Below the pieces are notes generated by a model. It saw nothing but the letters and a program-made list of their open reading frames with translations, did no database searches and was not told the DNA's origin. Below, piece by piece: positions 8,163-16,443 of a stretch of 17,441 nucleotides of DNA. This DNA is from Burkholderiales bacterium (GTDB lineage: Bacteria; Pseudomonadota; Gammaproteobacteria; Burkholderiales; Burkholderiaceae_B). The stretch spans positions 1 to 17,441 of the forward strand of contig SXZD01000046.1 of assembly GCA_005788065.1 (NCBI GenBank), given 5' to 3'. Position numbers and translations under genes: made by a program. Positions within the stretch are counted from its first letter, which is position 1. Each line of letters starts with the position of its first letter.

Positions 8163-9994
8163 TGGCTTTCATCGCGACCCTCAGGCAACAGTGGGGCCAC
8201 CTGCTGCCGGCAACCCTTCTGGTGCTGGCCAGCGCGTTCATGCAGTTCTCCGATGCTGTGGAACTGCTCGACCATCAGATACTGGATGCCCTTCAACGCT
8301 ATCGTTTCAGGCAGTTGCCGCTGCCGCAGTCAGTCGGGGATGAGGACCCGGTTGTGGTGGTGGGCATCGACAACGAGTTTCTCGACGAAGTAGACGAACC
8401 GTTGGCCCTGTCACACCATTATCTGGCCGAATTTTTCAATGCCATGCGGCAGGCGCAACCCGCCTCGGTGGGTGTCGATCTGGTGCTGCCTGCCAAGCGC
8501 TTTGACGCCATCACGTCAGTACGCAAACCGGGGCAAGACTACCACCGCGTGTTGCTGGCGTCCCTCATGGCGGCCATACAGGACTACCCGCTGATTGTGG
8601 CCAAGGTGTGGGAACCGCGAACGCAAACTTTCTACAACATCAATCTCGACTATGCCGCCGTGCTGGCGCAGCAGGGGGATGCGTTTGCGTCACAAGCCTC
8701 GGCCTTGTTCCATTACGAGTCCGACGGACGTATCCGGCATTATCCGGGTGCACGGTTCCAGCCCGGTGGCGATGAGGCGACCTTGAGTGCGCAGGTGCAT
8801 GCTGCCGCCGGTCTGCAGCGACAAAAATGGGACGGACTCATCAATTACCAGAACCATGGCGCCATGATGTATGTGCCGATCCGGCAGGTATTGGATTGGC
8901 TGGAGAAGGGCGACACCGAGGCACTGAAAAAGCAGTTTGAAGGGCGCATTGTTCTTCTGGGCACCACGTTTGACGACGAAGACCTGCTGGAGTCGCCAGT
9001 GCCTCTGGCTGCGTGGATGCCCGGGCGCACAGCCGTTCCCGGTGTGCTGTTGCACGCGCATGTTGTGCGCAACATGCTGAACGATGAGTTCCTGCGGCCT
9101 GTTCCCTTTCCGTTCAGCTTGGGTCTGTCGCTGTTGACCGTGCTGTTCTGGCTCGGTGCCTCCAGCCGTATCAAATCCGTCTTGCTACTGGTGTTTGTGG
9201 CGGGTGTGCTGGTTTCGTTACCGATGCTGCTGGCTCATCAGATTTGGCTGCCGCCATTGGCCATTCTGGCGACAGCCGTGCTAGCCTATCTGTCGCGCAA
9301 CGGTTGGGATGCGTGGCTTGGGTTTCTGGAAAGACGGCGCCTGACCGGTGCGTTCGGTGGTTATGTCAGTCCGGCTGTTCTCAAAGAAATCCTGGATGGA
9401 CAAGTTGAAACCGGCAAGTTGGGGCAAAACGTGCATGCGTGTGTGCTGTTCTCCGACATTCGCGGTTTTACCTCCTTCAGTGAAAACCTCAAGGCCGAAG
9501 AGGTGGTGCGGATGCTGAACGAGTATTTTGCGCGCATGACGCCCATCGTCCATGAACACGGCGGAACGGTGGACAAATTCATCGGTGACGGCCTGATGGC
9601 GTTCTTCGGCGCCCCCAACAGGCTTGAGTGCCCCGAGCGCAATGCATTCGATGCGGCCAAGGCCATGATCCGCGAACTCGAGTTGCTCAATGACGAGCGG
9701 GCCAAACGGCTGGAACCCACTTTGGCCATCGGCGTGGGCTTGCACAGTGGCCGCGTGGTGGTGGGGCATATCGGATCTTCTGACCGGCACGAATATACGG
9801 CCATCGGCGATACGGTGAATACCGCAGCCCGGCTGGAAAGCGCCTCCAAGGATGCGGGCTATGCCGTTATCCTGTCCGACGTGGTGATGCAGCGCATCGG
9901 CCCGCAACCGGACGTCAGCGCGGTTGGCGAGGTGCCCCTGAAGGGCCGCAGTCCAATGCATATCCATGGCTATGCCAAGGTAAACAAATCTTAA
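8162..9994 (+). CDS. CHASE2-domain class III adenylate cyclase, membrane protein
   Basis: It makes cyclic AMP from ATP in response to an extracytoplasmic signal (predicted). It has 610 residues from the ATG that overlaps the previous stop as TAATG, a sign of translational coupling; an in-frame GTG further upstream would lie inside the preceding gene. There is one N-terminal membrane helix (about 13-29) and a periplasmic CHASE2 sensor (about 60-310, core VVVVGID at 64-70). Three membrane helices (about 316-333, 339-358, 362-379) are followed by the linker FGGYVSPAVL and the cyclase domain. Metal-binding Asp432 (FSDIRGF) and Asp476 (KFIGD), adenine-selecting Lys472 and Thr546, and transition-state Asn553 and Arg557 (NTAAR) are all present. 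The domain is therefore predicted to be active, and the Lys/Thr pair favours ATP over GTP. The signal is unknown; the adjacent FecR-like protein may be its partner. Confidence 0.93.
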   Translation: MAFIATLRQQWGHLLPATLLVLASAFMQFSDAVELLDHQILDALQRYRFRQLPLPQSVGDEDPVVVVGIDNEFLDEVDEPLALSHHYLAEFFNAMRQAQPASVGVDLVLPAKRFDAITSVRKPGQDYHRVLLASLMAAIQDYPLIVAKVWEPRTQTFYNINLDYAAVLAQQGDAFASQASALFHYESDGRIRHYPGARFQPGGDEATLSAQVHAAAGLQRQKWDGLINYQNHGAMMYVPIRQVLDWLEKGDTEALKKQFEGRIVLLGTTFDDEDLLESPVPLAAWMPGRTAVPGVLLHAHVVRNMLNDEFLRPVPFPFSLGLSLLTVLFWLGASSRIKSVLLLVFVAGVLVSLPMLLAHQIWLPPLAILATAVLAYLSRNGWDAWLGFLERRRLTGAFGGYVSPAVLKEILDGQVETGKLGQNVHACVLFSDIRGFTSFSENLKAEEVVRMLNEYFARMTPIVHEHGGTVDKFIGDGLMAFFGAPNRLECPERNAFDAAKAMIRELELLNDERAKRLEPTLAIGVGLHSGRVVVGHIGSSDRHEYTAIGDTVNTAARLESASKDAGYAVILSDVVMQRIGPQPDVSAVGEVPLKGRSPMHIHGYAKVNKS

Positions 9995-10069
9995 AATGTT
10001 AGCAGTATGAGACAATCATCCCCTATGCTGTAAATTGCACGCATACATACAAAAAAGTCAGGAGACGAC

Positions 10070-11299
10070 GTGAGCAATAAAAAATACGATGTGGTGATTT
10101 TTGGCGCGACCAGTTTTGTCGGGCAGATTCTGTGTGGCTATATGTGGCAGCGTCACGGTCTGAAAGGCGAAGTGTCGTGGGCCATGGCGGGCCGTTCGCG
10201 CACCAAGCTTGATGAGGTGCGCTCGGATCTGGGCTCCGGCTCCAGTCAGATCGACACTCTGGTGGCCGATGCCGACGATGAAGCGGCCCTGCGCGAGATG
10301 TGCGCCCATGCACGCGTGGTGGTGTCCACTGTCGGCCCGTACGCCTTGTATGGCTCCAAGCTGGTGGGCATATGCGCCGATATGGGTGTCCATTATTGCG
10401 ACCTGACTGGCGAAATCCAGTGGGTAGACCGCATGATCACTGCGCACGAAGAAACAGCCCGTCGCAACGGTGCGCGCATTGTGCATTGCTGTGGTTTCGA
10501 TTCCATTCCGTCCGACCTGGGCGTGTTTTTCCTGCAGAAGGAAATGGCGCGTCGTTTCAATGAGCCAGCGCGAGACATCCGCATGCGGGTTCGCAAAGCC
10601 CGTGGCGGGTTTTCTGGTGGAACCGTGGCCAGCATGATGAACGTCACCAAAGAGGTGATGGCCAACCCGTCGCTGGCCAAGAAATTGGGAAATCCTTTCC
10701 TGATTGCACCCGAGAACCCGGGCACGCGCCAGCCGTCGTTGAAAGTGCCTGAGTACGACAAGCGAGCCAGGTCATGGCTGGCCCCCTTTGTGATGGCTGG
10801 CATCAACACCCGCGTGGTGCACCGGTCTAATGGCCTGATGCATTGGTCATACGGGCGGGACTTCACGTATGACGAAGCCATGATGACCGGTGACGGCATC
10901 AAGGGGCGCGTCATGGCCACCGGCATGACAGCAGCCTTGGGCGGCTTTTTCGCGGCCGCCGCGGTTCCGCCGTCGCGCATGTTGTTGGAAAAGTTTGTGG
11001 TGCCCAAGCCGGGCGAAGGGCCGAGCCACACCGAGCAGGAAAAGGGCTTTTACGACTTGCGCTTCTATGGCGTGGGGGCAGACGGCGAGCATGTGGAAGT
11101 CAAGGTGACCGGCGACCGTGACCCTGGCTATGGCTCAACCGCCAAGATGCTGGGCGAGGCGGAGGTGTGCCTGGCCCGCGATGTGGATGGCGAGCCGGGC
11201 GGTTTCTGGACGCCGGCCAGTTTGATGGGCGACGCGCTCATCAAGCGCCTGACCGAGCATGCCGGTTTGACGTTCACTGTGCTGGACGGGAATCAGTAA
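10070..11299 (+). CDS. Saccharopine-dehydrogenase-like / trans-acting enoyl reductase-like oxidoreductase
   Basis: This is a 409-residue NAD(P)-dependent oxidoreductase of the saccharopine dehydrogenase NADP-binding superfamily. The Rossmann glycine motif GATSFVG is at 12-18 and AGRSRTKL at 40-47. The subfamily motif CGFDSIPSDLG lies near 141-151, followed by RGGFSGGTVASM. Relatives include mycobacterial trans-acting enoyl reductases and human SCCPDH; the bacterial homologues mostly have unknown substrates, so no reaction is assigned. It begins with GTG, with AGGAG five bases upstream. It is separated by 75 bp from the cyclase gene, and the intervening AT-rich DNA (TATGCTGTAAAT at 10024-10035) may carry its own promoter. 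It appears to be a housekeeping gene rather than part of the secretion module. Confidence 0.82.
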   Translation: MSNKKYDVVIFGATSFVGQILCGYMWQRHGLKGEVSWAMAGRSRTKLDEVRSDLGSGSSQIDTLVADADDEAALREMCAHARVVVSTVGPYALYGSKLVGICADMGVHYCDLTGEIQWVDRMITAHEETARRNGARIVHCCGFDSIPSDLGVFFLQKEMARRFNEPARDIRMRVRKARGGFSGGTVASMMNVTKEVMANPSLAKKLGNPFLIAPENPGTRQPSLKVPEYDKRARSWLAPFVMAGINTRVVHRSNGLMHWSYGRDFTYDEAMMTGDGIKGRVMATGMTAALGGFFAAAAVPPSRMLLEKFVVPKPGEGPSHTEQEKGFYDLRFYGVGADGEHVEVKVTGDRDPGYGSTAKMLGEAEVCLARDVDGEPGGFWTPASLMGDALIKRLTEHAGLTFTVLDGNQ

Positions 11300-11311
11300 G
11301 CTGCCCCCAGT

Positions 11312-11333
11312 CAGACCGCCATCGGGCGGTCTG
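11312..11333. terminator. Strong hairpin between convergent genes
   Basis: CAGACCGCC (11312-11320) pairs perfectly with GGCGGTCTG (11325-11333) around a 4-nt loop, 12 bp after the oxidoreductase stop. It lies between convergent genes but has no T-run on either strand. It is therefore a likely transcript-end or barrier structure rather than a canonical intrinsic terminator. Confidence 0.6.
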
Positions 11334-11363
11334 GCCCGTCACAGCCTGAGCCGGTGCAGCTTG

Positions 11364-12371
11364 TCAGTGGCGGGGCGTCGCCGCTTGCCGTACGCCTTGG
11401 CGCGGTTGTCTTGAATGCGCCATGAGCATTTGCTCGAGCCTACGCTCCAGTTTGGTGTAGGTCTCCGGCGTGCAGTGCAGAACTGCCAACATGAATACGC
11501 TCTGGCGGTTCTTGTCGTGTGCCAGAATGTCCGCACCCCAGTCCAGCAGCATGTCGACCGTTTCGTTCCGGCCATGTGCTGCTGCCATCAGCAAAGGCGT
11601 ACGCCCCTGATCATTGCGACTTTCAAGTTTGAGGCCCAGTTTGAACAGGCAGAACACCGCCGCGTTGACATTGTCGCTGGCGGCGGCCAGGTGCAATAGG
11701 GTGTTGCCGTGGATGTCCCTGAGATGAACAAATTCGTTCGGGTACAGTTCTGAAGATATTCTCAGATTGATAAGGTCGCCCCGTGCTGCGTATTTGAGCA
11801 TGGCGCGTTCTTTTGCATGCAGCGTTGCCTGGGGGTTGGCTGTACCAATCGCAGTCTGCGCAGTAGACCCTGCGGTGGACTGTGCAAGGGTTTGCCCCGA
11901 AGGCCGACCGTGGACCGCACCCAAGCGCAGTTGACTGCCAGAGGCGCTTGGCCCCTCTGGACTGTGGACGGACTGTTGATCGTCCCGCAGCAAGGTGCCG
12001 AGCGCTTGTGCAGACGGCGTGGCCTGCGCTTGCGCCGCCACCGCTTGAGGACGTCTCGGGTCCGCCTGCGTGTTTGTGTGCACCCTTTGCGGCTGTTCAC
12101 GCATGCAGACCGTGACGCATGAAAACAATTGGCGCAGTCGGCCCGGCAAAGAAGATGTGCTTTGCCCTTGATGCATCTCATCGAGCGACACGTCGTCCGG
12201 TGTGCTGTCAGTTTGTGACAGTTCGCTGGCCCGGTTGTGCGGTCCTGATTCGAATGATTGGTTTCGCGCAGATGTGATGGATACCGGGATGGATGACCCT
12301 GTCATGATGAAAGTCGGAGGCAGTTGAACACTTGCTTGAGTGACATTCCGTGCAAATTGGTTCCACGTCAC
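11364..12371 (-). CDS. Ankyrin-repeat protein, candidate type III effector
   Basis: It has up to 335 residues. Residues 1-185 are Ser/Thr/Gln/Ala-rich, low in predicted structure and unrecognised. The C-terminal part holds ankyrin repeats: about 188-216, 221-252 (HGNTLLHLAA), 255-286 (QGRTPLLMAAAHG) and a degenerate one from 289. Ankyrin repeats bind proteins. A disordered N-terminus followed by repeats is common in secreted effectors, but no signal peptide is seen. The GTG start follows the upstream stop after one base (TGATGTG), so it is probably coupled to the 895-aa gene and shares its hrp-box promoter. ATG at 12305 (residue 23) is an alternative start. Neither has a good ribosome site. 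Host function is not predictable. Confidence 0.72.
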   Translation of the reverse strand: MTWNQFARNVTQASVQLPPTFIMTGSSIPVSITSARNQSFESGPHNRASELSQTDSTPDDVSLDEMHQGQSTSSLPGRLRQLFSCVTVCMREQPQRVHTNTQADPRRPQAVAAQAQATPSAQALGTLLRDDQQSVHSPEGPSASGSQLRLGAVHGRPSGQTLAQSTAGSTAQTAIGTANPQATLHAKERAMLKYAARGDLINLRISSELYPNEFVHLRDIHGNTLLHLAAASDNVNAAVFCLFKLGLKLESRNDQGRTPLLMAAAHGRNETVDMLLDWGADILAHDKNRQSVFMLAVLHCTPETYTKLERRLEQMLMAHSRQPRQGVRQAATPRH

Positions 12372-12372
12372 A

Positions 12373-15060
12373 TCAGCAAGACAGCCGCCAGCTTTCGATC
12401 AGCGCGGTGCGTTCTTCTGATGTGAACTGCAACGGCGATTTTTCCAATGCAAGCGCCAGAATATCAGCCAGCTTTCGCGGCAGCAGCAGCCCTGTATTCT
12501 TCACCGGTGAGCCGGCTTCGCACAGAAACTCCACTGCCTTTTTGCCACCGTGCTTGGCGCAATAGATCAGCAGCGACTTGCCGGGGGTGGGTATGCTCAG
12601 CGGTGGGTGTGTCGATTTGTAACTGATGAAATGTTGGGTACACAACTGGCGGAAGAACATGTGGTTGTGATCCGATAAAAGCGCATGCCACAGTTGACGA
12701 TGCGCATCGCTATTGCGCGAGCCATGGAGCAGCGTATTGAATTCTTCAGCAAACACGCTCATGCACAGATCGACTTTACCTGCCGCATCACTGAACAGCC
12801 CTGACAAGAGCAGATGGCCAAAAAAATCGACGCCCTGACGCCAGTTTTTTTCTTCGCGATTGAAATGGTTGCGGCTGATCAATGCGTTGTTCCCTGAGCG
12901 CAGGTGCTCGGTCAACGTGCTCAGCCAGAGAGAGTCCGGGTTGCGAAAATCCGTGTCTGCATAAAAATGGCCATTCAACTCGATCAATGCTGTGCTGTTT
13001 GCATCCTGCGCGTTGCGGAACAATTCCCCCTGATTGAACTTTTCTGTGATGGGTAATTGAAGTTGTTGGGCAATCGCGATGGTCAGTGCCTGGCTCATTG
13101 ATGACTTTGTTGATACCCAGTCGATGGTGCCGTTGCTGAAATAGGCAACGCGGTGGACGCAGGACCAATCGGATGGGATCAGCCCGGCCGCCTTGAGTAT
13201 GCGTTCTGTGTTGGCCAGTACCGACTGCCTACTGGGTATTTCGCTGGTCTTCCAATCCAACAGTGCTGAACACATCGAGTGACAGTCCATCCGGAAAAGC
13301 TCATGCAGCAGGGGTCGACATTTCTCGTGGGTCAGCAGCGTCCATGCCTGTGCAAGCTTGTCTGGCTTGTGTTGGGCTTGCAGCAGAGTGCACAGCAGGG
13401 TGATGTCCCAGTCCCAATGATGGAAGGCTGCCCCGGCAGCAGAGTCCAGGCGTTCGACCCCGGGTACGCAACTGCGCAGCAATTGCGGTTCGATTGCAAA
13501 GGTGCTGGACTGGATCAGCCATAAGCTATGGATGAGCTTGTACATTACAGCCTCGCTGAAGGAGGGGCTTAGTAACTTCAGGAGCAGACCGTCCTCCAGT
13601 TCCAGTGCTTTCAAAGCGCATAAACTGCGCATCAGCGGTTCTACTTTTTCTGCATGGGCAGCGGCATGTTCATCCAGACCATTGAAGCGGATGGCAGCAT
13701 GGTGATGAAAAAGGGCTACAGTGACGTCGCTATCATCGGAAATACGCATTCGGTATGTGGACCATGGCTTGAGCCAGTTCATTTCGCTGGCATAGACGGC
13801 CAGAAATTCGGACATCGCTTGCACGGGACTTTCGCACAGACGCAGATCCCCGTCGTGCGTGAGTCGTGCGATGGTACCCAGCGGTACCTCAAGTCCGATT
13901 TTCAGTGAAATGGATTTGAGTCGTTCTGACAGCAGGCGATACAGTTGCTGCTGCGTCTCTTCCGTCCCCGCAGTATTTGCTTTGAGGGTGCGCACGGCCT
14001 TCTCGAGATCACCCAGCAACTCGGTGGAGAAAGCCGTGATGATTTGAAAGGGGTTGAGCACCCCGTCCTGCAGCCAGACGCGCAGGGCCAGAATTTTTTG
14101 ATAGGCTGTATGGGCCTGGTCATTACGGCCGATTCGCGCGGCGTAGGGGTCAGCATAGTTTTGCCCGGCCACAGGCAGGTCCTCACTCATGGAGGACAGC
14201 AGCGCTTTGACGGCGTGGGTCTCGTTACCCGGGGGCAAGCCGTTGAACCACGGAATACTGCCGAGCTGCGCATTCTCGCGTTGCGAAAGAAGCCATGTTC
14301 GCTGGCTGGGGTTGAACAAGCGGATGGTGAGGTCGCTGAGGGTTTGAAAGAATAGGGTGTGCAGCAGTCCGTGCAGCGGCATGTCGCCATTGAGGGCATT
14401 GGCTTGCCTAACGGTTTCCTCGAGCGCGTTCAGAACGCCCGGGTTGCACTGGGCCAGCGTCAGGTCCAGCGACAGTTTCTGCATGAGCAGGTGCAGATTC
14501 GCGCGCCGCTGCGCGCTTGATTGGTCTGCCGGCAATTGCTCAATCTGCATCCAGTGATGATGCAGTTCAAACAGCAGACGGCCGCCATGCAAGACCATGT
14601 CATCGACGTACGGAAACTCGGAGCCCGCTTGCGCTTGCATCGTGTCAGGTAGAAAGGGTCGCATGCGTTCACGTAAAACCGGCAGCCCGGGATAAGGCAG
14701 GGCGTTCATGTCGTGTGCGTCCCGGGAGTGTGCGGCTTCAGCCGGGTCGGGCCGACCGATGCGTTGCAGATCGTCGAGCATGCGCGTGATGGTTTTGTCC
14801 CATTCCCGATATTCATCCGGGTGACGCAGTGCCATGACTCCGGTGCGCGTAGCAAAGTTCATCGGACCGGTGTTGGAGGGAGGGATATCCCGTTCAGCCA
14901 GATCAAGCAGATGTTGTGTGACGCGCTCAAGCAGTTGTTTGGCTTCAATGGCTTGAGGGCTTCGGGGGTGGTCCGCAGTCGGCAATCTGAAAAAGTCCGG
15001 TGTGTAGGACGCTTTCCAAGGGCTCAGGGTGCTGGCGGCTGGCTCACGGGTTACGGGCAT
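12373..15060 (-). CDS. Large protein of unknown function with C-terminal ankyrin-like segment, hrp-box controlled
   Basis: It has 895 residues and matches no family I recognise. It is mostly helical-looking and soluble, without a signal peptide or membrane helix. The C-terminus (about 827-855, GKSLLIYCAKHGG ... FLCEAGSPV) resembles one ankyrin repeat. An in-frame ATG at 15093 would add 11 residues, but it abuts the promoter -10 (CCACTCA). The ATG at 15060 has AGGAG six bases upstream, so 15060 is preferred. It is the first gene of a two-gene unit with the ankyrin protein. The exact hrp box upstream suggests a type III secreted effector or accessory protein. By eye its base composition is more AT-rich in places than the oxidoreductase gene, which is compatible with acquisition. 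Biochemical activity is unknown. Confidence 0.8.
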   Translation of the reverse strand: MPVTREPAASTLSPWKASYTPDFFRLPTADHPRSPQAIEAKQLLERVTQHLLDLAERDIPPSNTGPMNFATRTGVMALRHPDEYREWDKTITRMLDDLQRIGRPDPAEAAHSRDAHDMNALPYPGLPVLRERMRPFLPDTMQAQAGSEFPYVDDMVLHGGRLLFELHHHWMQIEQLPADQSSAQRRANLHLLMQKLSLDLTLAQCNPGVLNALEETVRQANALNGDMPLHGLLHTLFFQTLSDLTIRLFNPSQRTWLLSQRENAQLGSIPWFNGLPPGNETHAVKALLSSMSEDLPVAGQNYADPYAARIGRNDQAHTAYQKILALRVWLQDGVLNPFQIITAFSTELLGDLEKAVRTLKANTAGTEETQQQLYRLLSERLKSISLKIGLEVPLGTIARLTHDGDLRLCESPVQAMSEFLAVYASEMNWLKPWSTYRMRISDDSDVTVALFHHHAAIRFNGLDEHAAAHAEKVEPLMRSLCALKALELEDGLLLKLLSPSFSEAVMYKLIHSLWLIQSSTFAIEPQLLRSCVPGVERLDSAAGAAFHHWDWDITLLCTLLQAQHKPDKLAQAWTLLTHEKCRPLLHELFRMDCHSMCSALLDWKTSEIPSRQSVLANTERILKAAGLIPSDWSCVHRVAYFSNGTIDWVSTKSSMSQALTIAIAQQLQLPITEKFNQGELFRNAQDANSTALIELNGHFYADTDFRNPDSLWLSTLTEHLRSGNNALISRNHFNREEKNWRQGVDFFGHLLLSGLFSDAAGKVDLCMSVFAEEFNTLLHGSRNSDAHRQLWHALLSDHNHMFFRQLCTQHFISYKSTHPPLSIPTPGKSLLIYCAKHGGKKAVEFLCEAGSPVKNTGLLLPRKLADILALALEKSPLQFTSEERTALIESWRLSC

Positions 15061-15094
15061 TTTGAACTCCTCAGGCATAAGGACGCATGACATT

Positions 15095-15123
15095 TGAGTG
15101 GTAGCGGCTTTAGAGTTGGTTCC
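15095..15123 (-). promoter_or_regulatory. hrp box (HrpL/ECF32-type promoter)
   Basis: On the minus strand the sequence reads GGAACC, then 16 bases starting AA, then CCACTCA. This meets the published hrp-box consensus GGAACC-NA-N13/14-CCACNNA in every fixed position. The -10 element ends 34 bp before the ATG at 15060, a normal distance, and transcription runs into the 895-aa gene. HrpL is the ECF sigma factor for type III secretion genes in Pseudomonas syringae-type systems. HrpL itself is not in the window, so activity is inferred. Confidence 0.7.
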
Positions 15124-15193
15124 GGGTTAATTCCTTATTGAACTTTTTGTGTTGGCTGGTCACACAAGGGTGTCGAAACGAAAAGATGTCCCG

Positions 15194-16384
15194 ATGTTCT
15201 TCAATACAATCCGCCATCGTGTGTGCACCGAAATTGAACTCGCTCCCATGCGCGAGCCTGAGAACAGGGCCGAAGGCAGAGGACCGGTGTGGGTGCTGCT
15301 GCGCCAGCGCATTGATGCAGCTAAATTGTCACCGGCCAAACGGCAACAGGCGTTTGATGCGCTGGCGGACATGGTCGGTTTGCCAGAACATGGACCGTTG
15401 GGACTTGCCCTGTTCAGTCAGCAAGGCCGTCATGCCTTATTTGAGTTGCATCGGCTTCGCATTGTCGATTTGAATGCGCTGCAGTGTGACAGTGATGGCA
15501 ATCTGATGAATGCGTTTGATGTGCTTTGCAGCATGCATTTGCCAATCAAGGGTTCGCAGGGGCCTGCAACAGACTTGGAGCTCGAAACCTTGATGGGAAG
15601 GTTACTGGAGATTGGTGTCAATCCGAATGGTCGAAAGCAGCGCACCGGTTTGTTTTCGCCCAATGGGCATTCAAGGCTGAGGGGGAGGGTCAACCCGCCT
15701 ATTGCAAACCTTCCCGGTCATCCGCAGGAGAGCAACTTGCTTGTGGCCATGTATTTTGTCGGCGCAGATCTGTTGAAGTCCACCGCAAACGGTCGCATTT
15801 GTCTGTCTTTGTTTCCGTATTTTGTCAGACGTTTTTGCAGTCACGAGTATCATTCTTCGCGCTCCAGTTTCGCCCGGGAAGCCCTCAGCCCTTTGCTTGA
15901 GGGTTTTGGATTTGACTCTGCGCGGTTGACGTCGCCCTGGTCCGCCAAGCGATTGCGACGCCTCGCAAGCGCGGTGCTGGAATGCGAAAAGCCGAAAAAT
16001 ATTGAGAATTGTTTTGAGCATTTGCGCCCGCAGGATCGCAAGCAACTGGTACGTGCCTTGGTGAAAGAATTGCGCAGCGCAAAGCTTGTCAGCCTCGCAC
16101 TGATACGAATGCTGGTGGAGTGGTGTGTCGCAGGCACGGTCGGGTTTCCAAGTCCCCATTCAGCCCGTGAAGCATTGTTGGCATTGACCCGGTCGCCGCA
16201 TCAATCCCTGCCACGGATGTTCAGGCAGGTGGTACTTGATATGCAAGAGGAGGCACGGCGAGATGAGAATGCGCCAGTCAGGGCAAGCGCTGCGTTGAAC
16301 GTTCTGCGTGATGTATCGGTGCAGGCGGGGCGCAACGACATTGCGCATGCCTTGGACGAATTGCTGGATACGCTGCCCGCTTGA
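15194..16384 (+). CDS. Hypothetical protein with degenerate ankyrin-like segments
   Basis: It has 396 residues and I do not recognise the family. It is soluble, with no signal peptide or membrane helix. Two segments resemble ankyrin helices: about 132-146 (LLEIGVNPNG) and 181-200 (LLVAMYFVGADLL). The C-terminal half is helical and Arg/Leu-rich, recalling HEAT-like repeats, but this is loose. It is divergent from the 895-aa gene and shares a roughly 130-bp intergenic region, yet no hrp box is visible on its own strand. Start is uncertain: GTG at 15149 extends it by 15 residues, while ATG at 15194 has only an A-rich GAAAAG upstream. Sharing ankyrin-like elements with its divergent neighbours suggests a functional set. 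Confidence 0.7.
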   Translation: MFFNTIRHRVCTEIELAPMREPENRAEGRGPVWVLLRQRIDAAKLSPAKRQQAFDALADMVGLPEHGPLGLALFSQQGRHALFELHRLRIVDLNALQCDSDGNLMNAFDVLCSMHLPIKGSQGPATDLELETLMGRLLEIGVNPNGRKQRTGLFSPNGHSRLRGRVNPPIANLPGHPQESNLLVAMYFVGADLLKSTANGRICLSLFPYFVRRFCSHEYHSSRSSFAREALSPLLEGFGFDSARLTSPWSAKRLRRLASAVLECEKPKNIENCFEHLRPQDRKQLVRALVKELRSAKLVSLALIRMLVEWCVAGTVGFPSPHSAREALLALTRSPHQSLPRMFRQVVLDMQEEARRDENAPVRASAALNVLRDVSVQAGRNDIAHALDELLDTLPA

Positions 16385-16443
16385 CGTTGGCGGTTGAGGT
16401 TTGCTGCGTTGATGATTGAGCGGGCGGCTCAGGCTGTTGTGCG

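Noticed and set aside
15138..15166. TTGAAC as a -35 for the divergent 396-aa gene
   Set aside because: The hexamer at the right distance is CACACA, a poor -10, so no promoter is supported.
16417..16431. TGAGC/GCTCA hairpin between the convergent 396-aa and LysR genes
   Set aside because: The stem is only 5 bp with no T-run, too weak to call a terminator.
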